The position numbers and the translations under genes are program-made. Shown piece by piece: positions 1 through 7,056 of a stretch of 15,230 nt of DNA (position 1 is the stretch's first letter; the number at the start of each line of letters is the position of its first letter). The notes under the pieces are model-generated. The model saw only the letters and a program-made list of their open reading frames with translations, searched no databases and was not told the DNA's origin. Source of the stretch: Hydrogenophaga sp. (GTDB lineage Bacteria; Pseudomonadota; Gammaproteobacteria; Burkholderiales; Burkholderiaceae_C); NCBI GenBank assembly GCA_020047875.1, contig JAIFNE010000219.1, positions 1 to 15,230 of the forward strand. The letters are read 5' to 3'.

Positions 1-886
1 AGGCGCGCGCAGCCAGCCAGCGCGCAACAAACAGGGCACCGATCAGCCAGCCCAGCAGCAACAGCGGCGGGTACAAGGCCATCACCAGCAGGCCCAGCGG
101 AATGCCCAGCAGCGTGAACAGCAGCAACACCGCCAGCACCGGCACCGCCAGCAAGAGCAAGGCACCCAGGCCCAGGGCGCGCCAGGGCGTGGTTTCGATC
201 TGGCGCGCGGCCTGAGCGGCGAAGCCGGGGAACACGAACAGCACCACCACAGCCAGTGCCAGCACACCCAGCAATCCCATGGACAGCGGCACCAGCAGCC
301 ACCACCCGCCCATGGCCGGCCACCGGCCCTCGTGCATCGGATGGCGCTCGCCGCCGCCCCAGCGGGCGCCGTCGTCGAACAGCCGCTCAACCCGCTCCAG
401 TGGCCCGGCGACCACAGCGGCCGGGTCTTGCTTGATGCTGGAAGCGGTGTGGCGCAAGCCACCGCCCACGCGGGCTTGCGGCCCGATCTCCAGCTGCTCC
501 ACCGCCGCCTGCACATTGCCGCCCACCAACCCGTTGAGCACCAGCCGGCGCGCGCGCACCTGCAACGAGCCGTCCACCCGGCCGTCCACCCGCACCTCGC
601 CCCCAGCCAGCTGGGCACGGCCCTCCAACGACACGTCGCCACCCGCGGCCCGCAGGTCGTCGCCCACCGGGGCACGCACATCCACCGTGCCGCCCAGCAG
701 CAGGGCGTCGCCCGCCACCGCGTGGTCCACCACCACACGCCCGCCCAGGGCAGAAAAATCGCCCGCCACCGGCGCAGTGGACCGCACGGACCAACCAAAC
801 ACCTGCACATTGCGCTCGGCTGCCACCGGCTGGCCAGATGCCGCGCCTACCGCAAGACTCAGGAAGAGCAGCAGCGCGGCTTTCAT
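1..886 (-). CDS. Bactofilin-like secreted/membrane protein (C-terminus cut by window edge)
   Basis: The reading frame is open from the ATG at 886 to the left edge (295 codons, no stop), so the gene is partial at its 3' end. Residues 1-23 look like a signal peptide (MKAALLLFLS start, hydrophobic core, small residues near 16-23). Residues about 25-145 are short repeats rich in Gly, Val and Asp (motifs such as VAGDALLLGGTVDVRAPVGDD), as in right-handed beta-helix bactofilin or polymer-forming domains. A linker is followed by strongly hydrophobic segments near 196-222, 238-262 and 264-292, so the protein is probably exported with its beta-helix outside the cytoplasm and the C-terminal part in the inner membrane. 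The start lies 8 bp after the flavodoxin stop, which suggests co-transcription. No clear ribosome binding site is visible, so translation may be coupled. The family assignment rests on repeat pattern only. The function, perhaps envelope scaffolding, is inferred. Confidence 0.75.
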   Translation of the reverse strand, partial: MKAALLLFLSLAVGAASGQPVAAERNVQVFGWSVRSTAPVAGDFSALGGRVVVDHAVAGDALLLGGTVDVRAPVGDDLRAAGGDVSLEGRAQLAGGEVRVDGRVDGSLQVRARRLVLNGLVGGNVQAAVEQLEIGPQARVGGGLRHTASSIKQDPAAVVAGPLERVERLFDDGARWGGGERHPMHEGRWPAMGGWWLLVPLSMGLLGVLALAVVVLFVFPGFAAQAARQIETTPWRALGLGALLLLAVPVLAVLLLFTLLGIPLGLLVMALYPPLLLLGWLIGALFVARWLAARA

Positions 887-894
887 GGGGTATT

Positions 895-1419
895 TCAGGC
901 AGCCGCCTGGCCCTGCAAGGGAAGCCATGAAATGGCCACCGAGCGCACCCGCTTGAGTTCCAGCAGGAAGCGGTGAAACGCCGGGTTGCCCGGGCATTGG
1001 GAAACCGCGACCTCGGTCAGCGCCAGCCGCGCCAGCGCGGCGCGCCCGCACAGGTGCTCCAGGTCGTCCAGCGCTTTGGCTTGGCCAGAGCCGCCGTAGG
1101 TGCAGAACACGGCCACATGGTCCAGCGCGCGGCGGTTGCGCAGCACCCAGCTGCGAACCGGGCTGGCCACGCCCCAGAACCACACCGGCGTGCCCACGAT
1201 CACCAGGTCGTAGTCGGCGGAGCGCAAACGCCCCTTCTGGATCTCGGGACGCCAGCCCACCAGCGCCTCCAGCACCGAGCGCAGATAGCCCAGAACACCC
1301 TCGCGACTGCGACCGTCTTCGATGCGCTCAATGTCAGCGTCGCATCGGGCCGCGATCTGCCGGGCCACAAACTCGGTGAGGCCACTGCGCGAGTAATACA
1401 CCACCAGAACTTTCTTCAT
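895..1419 (-). CDS. Flavodoxin family protein
   Basis: This 174-aa protein begins MKKVLVVYYSRSGLTE. The S10-x-S12-G-x-T15 loop after a first beta strand is the FMN-phosphate-binding loop of flavodoxin and NAD(P)H:quinone-oxidoreductase-like folds. A second strand and loop (VIVGTPVWFWGVASPV, about 73-88) and a third (VFCTYGGSG, 104-112) fit the two flavin-ring-binding loops. It probably binds FMN in the cytoplasm and carries electrons, but the redox partner cannot be read from the sequence. The ATG at 1419 is preferred over an upstream in-frame start at 1443 because GGAGAC lies 5-6 nt before it. The gene is 8 bp upstream of the bactofilin-like gene on the same strand. It is chromosomal flank, outside the integrative element. 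Confidence 0.88.
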   Translation of the reverse strand: MKKVLVVYYSRSGLTEFVARQIAARCDADIERIEDGRSREGVLGYLRSVLEALVGWRPEIQKGRLRSADYDLVIVGTPVWFWGVASPVRSWVLRNRRALDHVAVFCTYGGSGQAKALDDLEHLCGRAALARLALTEVAVSQCPGNPAFHRFLLELKRVRSVAISWLPLQGQAAA

Positions 1420-1444
1420 CAACCGTCTCCTTCGACCAGACATC

Positions 1445-1560
1445 TCACTTCACCAGCAGAACCGGCACCTGCGAGCGGTGCACCACCCCCAGAGCCACCC
1501 TGCCTCGACCGGCCACCCAGCCGCACCACCACCCACGGGATGGCCGACACGGCCAGCGAA
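1445..1560 (-). pseudogene. Remnant of a universal stress protein C-terminus
   Basis: The last 24 codons before the TGA at 1445-1447 read VAGRGRVALGVVHRSQVPVLLVK-stop. This matches the usual C-terminal strand of UspA-family proteins (pattern G-S/R-V-A..V..S..PVLLV). About 20 nt upstream, in a different frame, IPWVVVRLGGR resembles the DLVVVGTRGR strand that normally comes just before. No intact frame joins the two, and no N-terminal UspA half is visible upstream. The likely reading is a gene broken by a frameshift and deletion, left behind beside the flavodoxin gene. A short low-complexity match by chance is the alternative. Confidence 0.42.
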
Positions 1561-1940
1561 GGTTTTGAAATCGGGGTGGTCATGGCGGATTCAGCTTGGC
1601 ATGCCGCTTCACGTGGCGGTGTGCAACAGAAACCCCAGTCTGGGCGGCAAGGGAGGTGAACCGCTTGAGCGTGCTCAATGACCATGAAGCTGCGCCACCA
1701 AGACCCGACGCCGGGCCACGCTGGACGGCTGCGCTTCGTCAGGCGACTGACTCAGGCAGCGGCAACGCTGGCCCGCCGCAGGACCTTGTCGCTTTGAACG
1801 TGAGGGGAGTTTTAAAAAGAGGCCGCGCAGCGCGCCGGACAACGCCGAATCGAAAGGCGTGCGCCCAGTCGGACCAAACCGCAGATCAATCCCTGCGCTG
1901 CAGCGTCCGAACTGGAGTCAGACAAAAGCAACAGACAAGA
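1561..1940. other. Chromosomal gap without recognisable genes
   Basis: Open frames here (for example 1596-2054 on the plus strand and 1812-2075 on the minus strand) are short, run into tRNA sequence, have no convincing ribosome binding site and show no recognisable motif. The stretch probably holds decayed sequence from the stress-protein remnant and the spacer before the tRNA-derived segments. Nothing else is supported. Confidence 0.5.
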
Positions 1941-1973
1941 AAAAACCCTGCAGCTTTGGACTGCAGGGTTTTT
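1941..1973. terminator. Bidirectional intrinsic terminator
   Basis: A perfect 13-nt inverted repeat (AAAAACCCTGCAG, 7-nt loop, CTGCAGGGTTTTT) has a GC-rich stem core and a T-run on each strand. On the minus strand it lies 5 bp beyond the CCA end of the tRNA-Arg fragment, where a tRNA terminator is expected. Confidence 0.85.
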
Positions 1974-1977
1974 ATGT

Positions 1978-2026
1978 TGGTGCGGCTGGCAGGAATTGAA
2001 CCCACGACCCCTTGGTTCGTAGCCAA
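1978..2026 (-). pseudogene. 3' half of a tRNA-Arg(ACG) gene (tRNA fragment)
   Basis: Read on the minus strand, the segment gives an anticodon arm TTGG-CTACGAA-CCAA (anticodon ACG), a variable region, a T arm (GTGGG-TTCAATT-CCTGC) and a 3' acceptor strand CAGCCGC followed by A-CCA. The 5' side is missing. Upstream bases contain no D arm and no GCGGCTG strand to pair with the acceptor end, and the base that should extend the anticodon stem does not pair. This cannot be a functional tRNA. Such a fragment, cut close to the anticodon and followed by a terminator, is what an integrase attachment site in a tRNA gene leaves behind. It lies 21 bp from the CAT-tRNA border repeat. Confidence 0.75.
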
Positions 2027-2047
2027 CCAGAATTCTACACCACTTTT

Positions 2048-2093
2048 TTGGTAGGCCGTGTTGGACTTGAACCAACGACCAAAGGATTATGAG
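2048..2093 (-). repeat. Distal attachment-site repeat (tRNA 3' fragment)
   Basis: These 46 bp are identical to 15140-15185. They hold the minus-strand tRNA segment from the anticodon loop (CTCATAA) to the CCA end plus one base. After 2093 the sequence no longer follows the tRNA. This copy marks the end of the element far from the integrase and contains the original 3' end of the host tRNA gene. Confidence 0.95.
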
Positions 2094-2123
2094 CTTCGGT
2101 AGAACAACGCTTGCAGAGGGAAG

Positions 2124-2236
2124 TGTACCGAAACCGCGCGAAGCTTAGAAAAGCTGAAAGTAGTTGGCTGACAACAACTTAGCGAAACTGAGCGAAGCCC
2201 GCCCGAACTGACGGGTGTACCGCAGGTGTACCGAAA
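2124..2236 (+). other. Candidate integrase arm-type sites (three TGTACCG copies)
   Basis: TGTACCGAAA occurs at 2124-2133 and 2227-2236, with a variant TGTACCGCAG at 2216-2225. All are on the plus strand within 145 bp of the border. A fourth copy is at 15051-15060, just upstream of the integrase gene at the other end. Tyrosine integrases of this kind usually bind short repeated arm sites on both sides of the crossover. The motif is seen directly; its role is inferred. No gene is visible between 2094 and 2286. Confidence 0.5.
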
Positions 2237-2286
2237 AGCACAATGACTGAACCGCCCAGGTTGCATGCTGAAAGGTCTGTGACCTA

Positions 2287-3765
2287 TCACAGGCCCTCTT
2301 TTGCAGAAAATCGCGGCAGTGCCACCGCCACATCCCGGAACGCCGCCAGCGCCGCTTCCAGGTGGTCGATGATTTCCTGCTGCAACACATCGGGCGGTGG
2401 CAGATCGGCCAGGTTGTCCAGGCTGTCGTCCTTGAGCCAGAAGATGTCCAGGCTCGCCTTGTCCCGCGCCATCAGCTCCTCATAGCTGTAGAACTGAAAA
2501 CGCTCCGTCGCCTTGCGAACGTGCCGGTTTTCCGGGTGGTAGCACTCGATGAAGTCGCGCAGGTCGTCCAGCTTCAGCGGCCGGGTCTTGAGCGTGAAGT
2601 GTTTGTTGGTGCGCAGGTCGTAGAACCACACGCCCTTGGTGTGTACGCGCCCGTCCTTGGGCGCGTTGTCGAAGAACACCACGTTCGCCTTCACCCCCTG
2701 CGCGTAGAAGATGCCCGTGGGCAGCCGCAGGATGGTGTGCACATCGCAGTTCTCCAGCAGCTTGCGGCGGATCTTCTCGCCCGCGCCGCCTTCAAACAGC
2801 ACATTGTCCGGTAGTACCACCGCTGCCCTGCCGTCCACCTTGAGCATGCTCACGATGTGCTGCAGAAAGTTCAGTTGCTTGTTCGACGTGGTTTCCCAGA
2901 AGTCCTGGCGCTGGTAGGTCAGCGCCTCCCGGTCTTCCTCACCCTCTTCGTTGGTGATGGTCATGCTGCTCTTCTTGCCAAACGGCGGATTGGCCAGCAC
3001 GTAGTCCACCTTGCGCTTGGGTTCGGCAATCAGCGCGTCCGACCGGTCGATCGATGGCTCCCCGTCCAACTCGCCGATGTTGTGCAGGAACAGGTTCATC
3101 AGGCACATGCGCCGCGTGCTCGCCACGATCTCGTTGCCGTGAAAAGTCTCGTCCCGCAGAAACGCCTTCTGGCTCTTGTTCAGCGTGGTGCCTGGGCGGG
3201 TCAGCCAGTTGTAGGCGCCCAGAAAGAAGCCGCCCGTGCCACAGGCCGGGTCGGCGATGCTCTTCATCGGCTCCGGCCGCACACAGGCCACCATCGCGTC
3301 GATCAGCACACGCGGCGTGAAGTACTGCCCCGCGCCGCTCTTGGTGTCTTCCGCGTTCTTCTGCAGCAGCCCTTCGTACAGGTCGCCCTTGGTGTCCACG
3401 CCCAGGCTGATCCAGCTCTCCGCGTCGATCATCTGCACCAGCCGCGCCAGCTTAGCCGGGTCCTGGATCTTGTTCTGCGCCTTGAAGAAGATCGCGCCCA
3501 GCATGCCGGGCTTTTCGCCTAGCTGGTGCAGCACCGCCAGGTAGTGCGACTCCAGCGGCTCGCCGGTCCGGGCCGTCAGGCTGGGCCAGTCATAGCCCTT
3601 GGGAATCTGGGTCTGGCGGCTGTAGGGCGGTTGCGCGTACTCGTGCGCCAGCTTCAGGAACAGCAGATAGGTCAACTGCTCCAGGTAGTCGCCATAACCC
3701 ACCCCGTCGTCGCGCAGGGTGTGGCAGAAGTTCCAGACTTTCTGGACCAGGGTGGAGGTGTTCAT
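2287..3765 (-). CDS. hsdM: Type I restriction-modification DNA methyltransferase subunit (HsdM)
   Basis: This 492-aa protein transfers a methyl group from S-adenosylmethionine to adenine N6 at the sequence chosen by HsdS, and is also part of the restriction complex. An N-terminal HsdM_N helical domain covers about 1-135. GQYFTPR lies at 146-152, the AdoMet-binding motif I DPACGTGGF at 172-180, and the catalytic motif IV NPPFG at 259-263. Length and motif order are normal. The ATG at 3765 opens the N-terminal domain in the usual way (MNTSTLVQKVWNFC), although the ribosome binding site is weak. It is the last gene of the cluster, separated from hsdS by the AlbA_2 gene and two copies of a direct repeat. 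Having M last and detached from S is unusual, so it may have its own promoter in the repeat-containing spacer, though I see no clear -35/-10 pair. Confidence 0.96.
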   Translation of the reverse strand: MNTSTLVQKVWNFCHTLRDDGVGYGDYLEQLTYLLFLKLAHEYAQPPYSRQTQIPKGYDWPSLTARTGEPLESHYLAVLHQLGEKPGMLGAIFFKAQNKIQDPAKLARLVQMIDAESWISLGVDTKGDLYEGLLQKNAEDTKSGAGQYFTPRVLIDAMVACVRPEPMKSIADPACGTGGFFLGAYNWLTRPGTTLNKSQKAFLRDETFHGNEIVASTRRMCLMNLFLHNIGELDGEPSIDRSDALIAEPKRKVDYVLANPPFGKKSSMTITNEEGEEDREALTYQRQDFWETTSNKQLNFLQHIVSMLKVDGRAAVVLPDNVLFEGGAGEKIRRKLLENCDVHTILRLPTGIFYAQGVKANVVFFDNAPKDGRVHTKGVWFYDLRTNKHFTLKTRPLKLDDLRDFIECYHPENRHVRKATERFQFYSYEELMARDKASLDIFWLKDDSLDNLADLPPPDVLQQEIIDHLEAALAAFRDVAVALPRFSAKEGL

Positions 3766-3793
3766 CCGTACAGCTCAATGGTGTTGGGGGACG

Positions 3794-3898
3794 CCAGTCA
3801 AATACCCAGCAAGTAAAAATGGAACGCTAAGTGTTTGATTTCAAAAGACCCATGGGATACCGCCGAAGCAGCCAGTCAAGTACCCGTCAAGTAAAAAT
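3794..3898 (-). repeat. Direct repeat copy 1 (~105 bp) between the AlbA_2 gene and hsdM
   Basis: The segment begins and ends with paired 11-bp units, GTCAAGTACCC then GTCAAGTAAAA on the plus strand (minus strand: TTTTACTTGAC and GGGTACTTGAC). The pair at 3874-3895 is perfect and the pair at 3796-3817 is degenerate (GTCAAATACCC, AGCAAGTAAAA). The two pairs are 78 bp apart. The same layout with the same 78-bp spacing recurs at 5391-5494. The filler between the pairs is recognisably related (shared TTGATTT and ACCGCC blocks). The repeat abuts the stop codon of the AlbA_2 gene. Confidence 0.85.
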
Positions 3899-5376
3899 CA
3901 CGCCCAGAACGGCACATAGCGGCGCTGCTTGGGGGCCGCCTTCGCATCAAATACGCGAATGACCTTGGCCGCTTCTGCGTCCTTGAGCAGTCTTGACGCC
4001 ATGGAACTGTTGCCATCGGCAATGCCGAACCGTTCACGGATGGATGCGTTTTGGGTGTGCTGACCGCACACATGACGCAGGCAAGCATGCCAGTACACCG
4101 CGCGGATACGGTCTTCAGCGTCCATGCGGGTAAGCGGACGCAGCGCGTACAGCGTGGCTCGGGTGGAACCTTCCACCTTGTCAAACGACGGCGCGGGCAA
4201 TTGATGCAACTCGCAACTGCGCACCACCTTGTCAACGCCCGTGCCGCGCTCCTCACACATTTGCATGCGCCGCATGAGCGACGCCAAAGCTTCGTTGCGC
4301 GACCGGGGCGGACAGTCCAGCAGCCGCTGCGTATCCATCAAAGGAATGCCCGGATTGGTCACCTCCAGCCGGTTGCTGAAGATTTCGACCATAGGACCAG
4401 ACCCCGAAACACCCAAGTCCTGATGAATCAGGGCATTGGCCACCAACTCACGAATGGCCAGATCGGGGTACATGCGAACGTCGGCGCGCAGCGCCTTGCC
4501 AATCACCTCGTTGCCCGCCAAACGCTGATGAATGGCACCGATCAAAGCCTCATAGACCACGGCGTAACCTGCTGAAAACTGCGGCTCCGGCTCTGCGAGC
4601 AAACGGTCATCCCCTTGGTAGCGCACCAGCCGCACGGCCTTGCGCCCCAGCGAGCCAAAGTCGGCCAGGCGGTGGGCCAACAGCAAGGCGCCCAGGTTGA
4701 AGATGCGCCAATGGCCGCTGTCCATGCATTCAATCAGCCGGTCAGCCGCCAGCGCCTGCAGCAACGCTGCGTGGCCATCGGGCAAAGGCAGGTTCAGCAG
4801 GCGAAAGTAACTGGGGTAGTCGAGTCGGCGCAGCACCTCCTGTGCATCCAGCTTTTCGGCCACCACCTGAAACTCGAACGGCGTCTGATCCAGCTGGCGC
4901 CACAGCGCACGCTCCATTTCCGGGAACTCGTGCAGGCGCTTCTTGTAAGACCCCACCCGAATCCAGTCGGCTCCTTTGAACTTGACCGGGTGGCGAAACG
5001 CCGCATCCATCTCCAGCACCACCACGGGCAAGTCGTTGACCGACACGGTGTGGAAAGAAAAATTCAGTCGGGGCTCCAGCTGAATCAACAGCCAGCTCTC
5101 CAGCTCCTGATTGCCCACTTTTTCAACCAGTGGGTTGAACGTGGTGCCCACCAGCTGATGGCTGCCGTCTTCTATCCCCCACACCACATAGGCCTTGGCA
5201 CGCCCGTGCAGTGCAGCGGTGTTAGACAGGGCGCTGATGTATTCACCCATTTCATGGGGCACCGCCCTGTTGTGCTTGAACTCCACCCAGCCCGTTTCCG
5301 CTGGCAAGGCCACCAGTTCAGACACCAGGCTGCGCAAATAGTCGGCGTCACGCTGCACAGCCATCCCCTCCGTCAC
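3898..5376 (-). CDS. AlbA_2 (Schlafen-like) / GHKL-ATPase / HTH protein embedded in the hsd cluster
   Basis: The protein is 492 aa from the GTG at 5376, or 488 aa from the ATG at 5364, which has a purine-rich GGAGGGG immediately before it (too close for an ideal site). Residues about 15-130 form an AlbA_2 (Schlafen-type) domain with the conserved E-x-K patch WVEFKHN (E32, K34), ALSNTAALHG and VVWGIEDG (D70). A divergent HATPase region follows: N-box ELVANALIHQD (E310, N314, D320), NPGIPL (341-346) and the GTGVDK loop (378-383). Residues about 430-492 look like a winged helix. This is the layout of the COG2865-type predicted regulator/ATPase family. AlbA_2 proteins include both nucleases and DNA-binding regulators, so it may be an accessory defence effector or a regulator of the RM system. 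The gene sits 126 bp after hsdS and 132 bp before hsdM and is bracketed by the ~105-bp repeats. Confidence 0.88.
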   Translation of the reverse strand: MTEGMAVQRDADYLRSLVSELVALPAETGWVEFKHNRAVPHEMGEYISALSNTAALHGRAKAYVVWGIEDGSHQLVGTTFNPLVEKVGNQELESWLLIQLEPRLNFSFHTVSVNDLPVVVLEMDAAFRHPVKFKGADWIRVGSYKKRLHEFPEMERALWRQLDQTPFEFQVVAEKLDAQEVLRRLDYPSYFRLLNLPLPDGHAALLQALAADRLIECMDSGHWRIFNLGALLLAHRLADFGSLGRKAVRLVRYQGDDRLLAEPEPQFSAGYAVVYEALIGAIHQRLAGNEVIGKALRADVRMYPDLAIRELVANALIHQDLGVSGSGPMVEIFSNRLEVTNPGIPLMDTQRLLDCPPRSRNEALASLMRRMQMCEERGTGVDKVVRSCELHQLPAPSFDKVEGSTRATLYALRPLTRMDAEDRIRAVYWHACLRHVCGQHTQNASIRERFGIADGNSSMASRLLKDAEAAKVIRVFDAKAAPKQRRYVPFWA

Positions 5377-5390
5377 GGGCTGGTCGGCGC

Positions 5391-5494
5391 CCCGTCAAGT
5401 GCCCGTCAAGTAAGAACCGCATGCCAAGTCGTTGATTTTTAAAGGCTTGAAGGCCACCGCCAGCCCCTCCAGTCAAGTACCCGTCAAGTAAAAC
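5391..5494 (-). repeat. Direct repeat copy 2 (~105 bp) between hsdS and the AlbA_2 gene
   Basis: Paired 11-bp units occur at 5393-5414 (GTCAAGTGCCC, GTCAAGTAAGA) and 5471-5492 (GTCAAGTACCC, GTCAAGTAAAA), 78 bp apart. This is the same internal architecture as copy 1 at 3794-3898. The offset between copies is about 1597 bp, exactly one AlbA_2 gene plus one repeat. The repeat starts about 9 bp beyond the hsdS stop codon. The 11-bp period puts each TACTTGAC on the same face of the helix. Confidence 0.85.
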
Positions 5495-5502
5495 GCCGAC
5501 GT

Positions 5503-7056
5503 TCATGCGGCCTCCTTAACGGGGCGTCCACGCGCCTTTCTGGGGGTCTCCCGCGCCGCCTGTTCGGCGCGGATGCGTTCCAGCAGCACGCTGGCCGGTT
5601 CGTCGGCCGGGTCTTGCGGCACCAGCTGGCCGGTGAAGGCGGCGCGCAGGATGTTCTGGCGTTGGGCGGTGGATTGTTTGAGCGCGATGCCAATCGCGGT
5701 CAATTGCTGCTCCATCGCTTCGTGCTGAATCGATAACAACTCAGTGATTCGCTGCTGTTCAACTTGTGAAGGAAACGGAACGGGGGTCTTCTTCACATCT
5801 TGCTGATTGATGCTCGCTTGATTGACGGCCCATTTCGCATCGCTGGTCAGACGTTCACGTCCAAGATCAGAGCCGAGATAAAACGTCACATAGTCCGCAG
5901 CGACATGTTCAGACAGGCGCAGTCGCATCATGTTCGACTCAAAAAGTACGCCAGCCATCGCCTCGCCGGTGCACAGCGACTTGCCCAAGTGCGTCATGCT
6001 GTTGACGCGGTTGATCACGAGGTCCCTCAAGTTCAGGGCGTACATCTCGGCGGTCTTCTCGTCCGCGTCGACGAGGTTCAGAGCTGATCGGGATCGATGC
6101 CAACCGATCTGATAGTCGTCGATGCGCAAGATGGGTATGCCCTTGCCGTACAGGGACGCAGGTAGATAGAGGCCGTTTTGTGGACCATCATCAATCAGCG
6201 CATCCACGCTCGCCCACACCCACCCCTCCGGCAGCTCCGGCAAATCGCTGGTGTCGGGCTGCACCGGCTCGGGGTATTTCTTCTGCCAGTCCTTGGGCGG
6301 GGTCTTGCCTTGCTCCTGGAACTTGGCGAGTTGTTTGGCTTCCCAGCGCGCGCGGCGTTCGGTGAGGATGCGTTGCAGCAGTTGCGCGCCCGTCTCGGCG
6401 GGTGGGTGCTGTTGCCGCCACTCGGCGGTGAGCGCGCCATCCACGGCGGCCTTGAGCAGCGACTGGCGGTATTGCGCCAGCTTCTTCCACGCGGCTTTCA
6501 GCTCGGCCACGCCGGCATCGAGGTCAGAGAGCAGTTCCTCGAGTTTTTCGATGATGCGGGTTTGCTCTGCTCGCGGCGGCAGCGGAAGACCGATCTCACC
6601 AATGGTCTTTGACGAGAGGTGCTTCACCGTCACAGACGGCGTGTTGGCGTTGATTGCCGCCAGGTAGCCCGGTAGAGCAAAAGCCAGCAACCGCTTGTCG
6701 TAGTGCTTTTCATTGGGGGACAGCTTGCAGACTCGCTGGTTCAAGAGTGCTGCTTCGGAGCCCCACAGTCCTGTGTTGAAGTCACCATCCATACCCACCA
6801 ATAGGTCCCCTTGGTTGACAAGGTAGAGGTCCTCGTAGGGCCCGGTGTAGTGGGTATTTGTTTGGCCGGTGGTCACATCTCGAATACGCACGAGCGGCAT
6901 GCCCTCAGTCGTACTGAATAGCGTTGAGTCGAAAGGCGCGCCATTCAATATCCCTGCGACCGCTTCAAGCGACACCCGCTCCCACGTTGCGTGCTTTGCG
7001 AGCAAACCCGATGTGTCGGCATCGATCAGTTCGGCGACGGTCATCGTGAAAGCCAT
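5503..7056 (-). CDS. hsdS: Type I restriction-modification specificity subunit (HsdS)
   Basis: This 517-aa protein has the two-fold layout of HsdS. The first target-recognition domain is at about 25-158. The central conserved helical spacer (LPLPPRAEQTRIIEKLEELL and following, about 157-215) ends in a KAAVDGALTAEWR motif. The second target-recognition domain is at about 278-425, followed by the C-terminal helix (PFPSQVEQQRITELL to AAFTGQLVPQDP, about 427-482). It selects the bipartite DNA target for both methylation and cleavage. The ATG at 7056 overlaps the hsdR stop in a TAATG junction, so the two genes are translationally coupled. A second Met four codons in is the alternative start. The tail after 482 is charged and ends with RKARGRPVK, an AT-hook-like GRP motif. 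The target sequence cannot be deduced. Confidence 0.95.
   Translation of the reverse strand: MAFTMTVAELIDADTSGLLAKHATWERVSLEAVAGILNGAPFDSTLFSTTEGMPLVRIRDVTTGQTNTHYTGPYEDLYLVNQGDLLVGMDGDFNTGLWGSEAALLNQRVCKLSPNEKHYDKRLLAFALPGYLAAINANTPSVTVKHLSSKTIGEIGLPLPPRAEQTRIIEKLEELLSDLDAGVAELKAAWKKLAQYRQSLLKAAVDGALTAEWRQQHPPAETGAQLLQRILTERRARWEAKQLAKFQEQGKTPPKDWQKKYPEPVQPDTSDLPELPEGWVWASVDALIDDGPQNGLYLPASLYGKGIPILRIDDYQIGWHRSRSALNLVDADEKTAEMYALNLRDLVINRVNSMTHLGKSLCTGEAMAGVLFESNMMRLRLSEHVAADYVTFYLGSDLGRERLTSDAKWAVNQASINQQDVKKTPVPFPSQVEQQRITELLSIQHEAMEQQLTAIGIALKQSTAQRQNILRAAFTGQLVPQDPADEPASVLLERIRAEQAARETPRKARGRPVKEAA

Noticed and set aside
82..810. A 242-codon minus-strand frame, rich in Trp, Cys and Arg
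   Set aside because: It is out of frame with the bactofilin-like gene at 1-886, which has a signal peptide, repeats and membrane segments in a natural composition.
1978..2054. A complete tRNA-Arg gene
   Set aside because: The 5' acceptor strand and D arm are missing. The sequence upstream of the anticodon arm cannot complete the cloverleaf.
1812..2075. 87-codon minus-strand frame starting MVQVQHGLP
   Set aside because: It is a translation of the tRNA fragments. The same start appears at the other attachment copy, so it reflects the repeat and not a gene.
2272..2286. Short inverted repeat AGGTC/GACCT just after hsdM, considered as a terminator
   Set aside because: The stem is only 5 bp and no T-run follows on the minus strand.
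3794..5494. Tandem 11-bp units considered as a CRISPR array
   Set aside because: There are only two units per cluster with no unique spacers between them, and no cas gene is nearby. They are better read as operator-like or cassette-flanking repeats.
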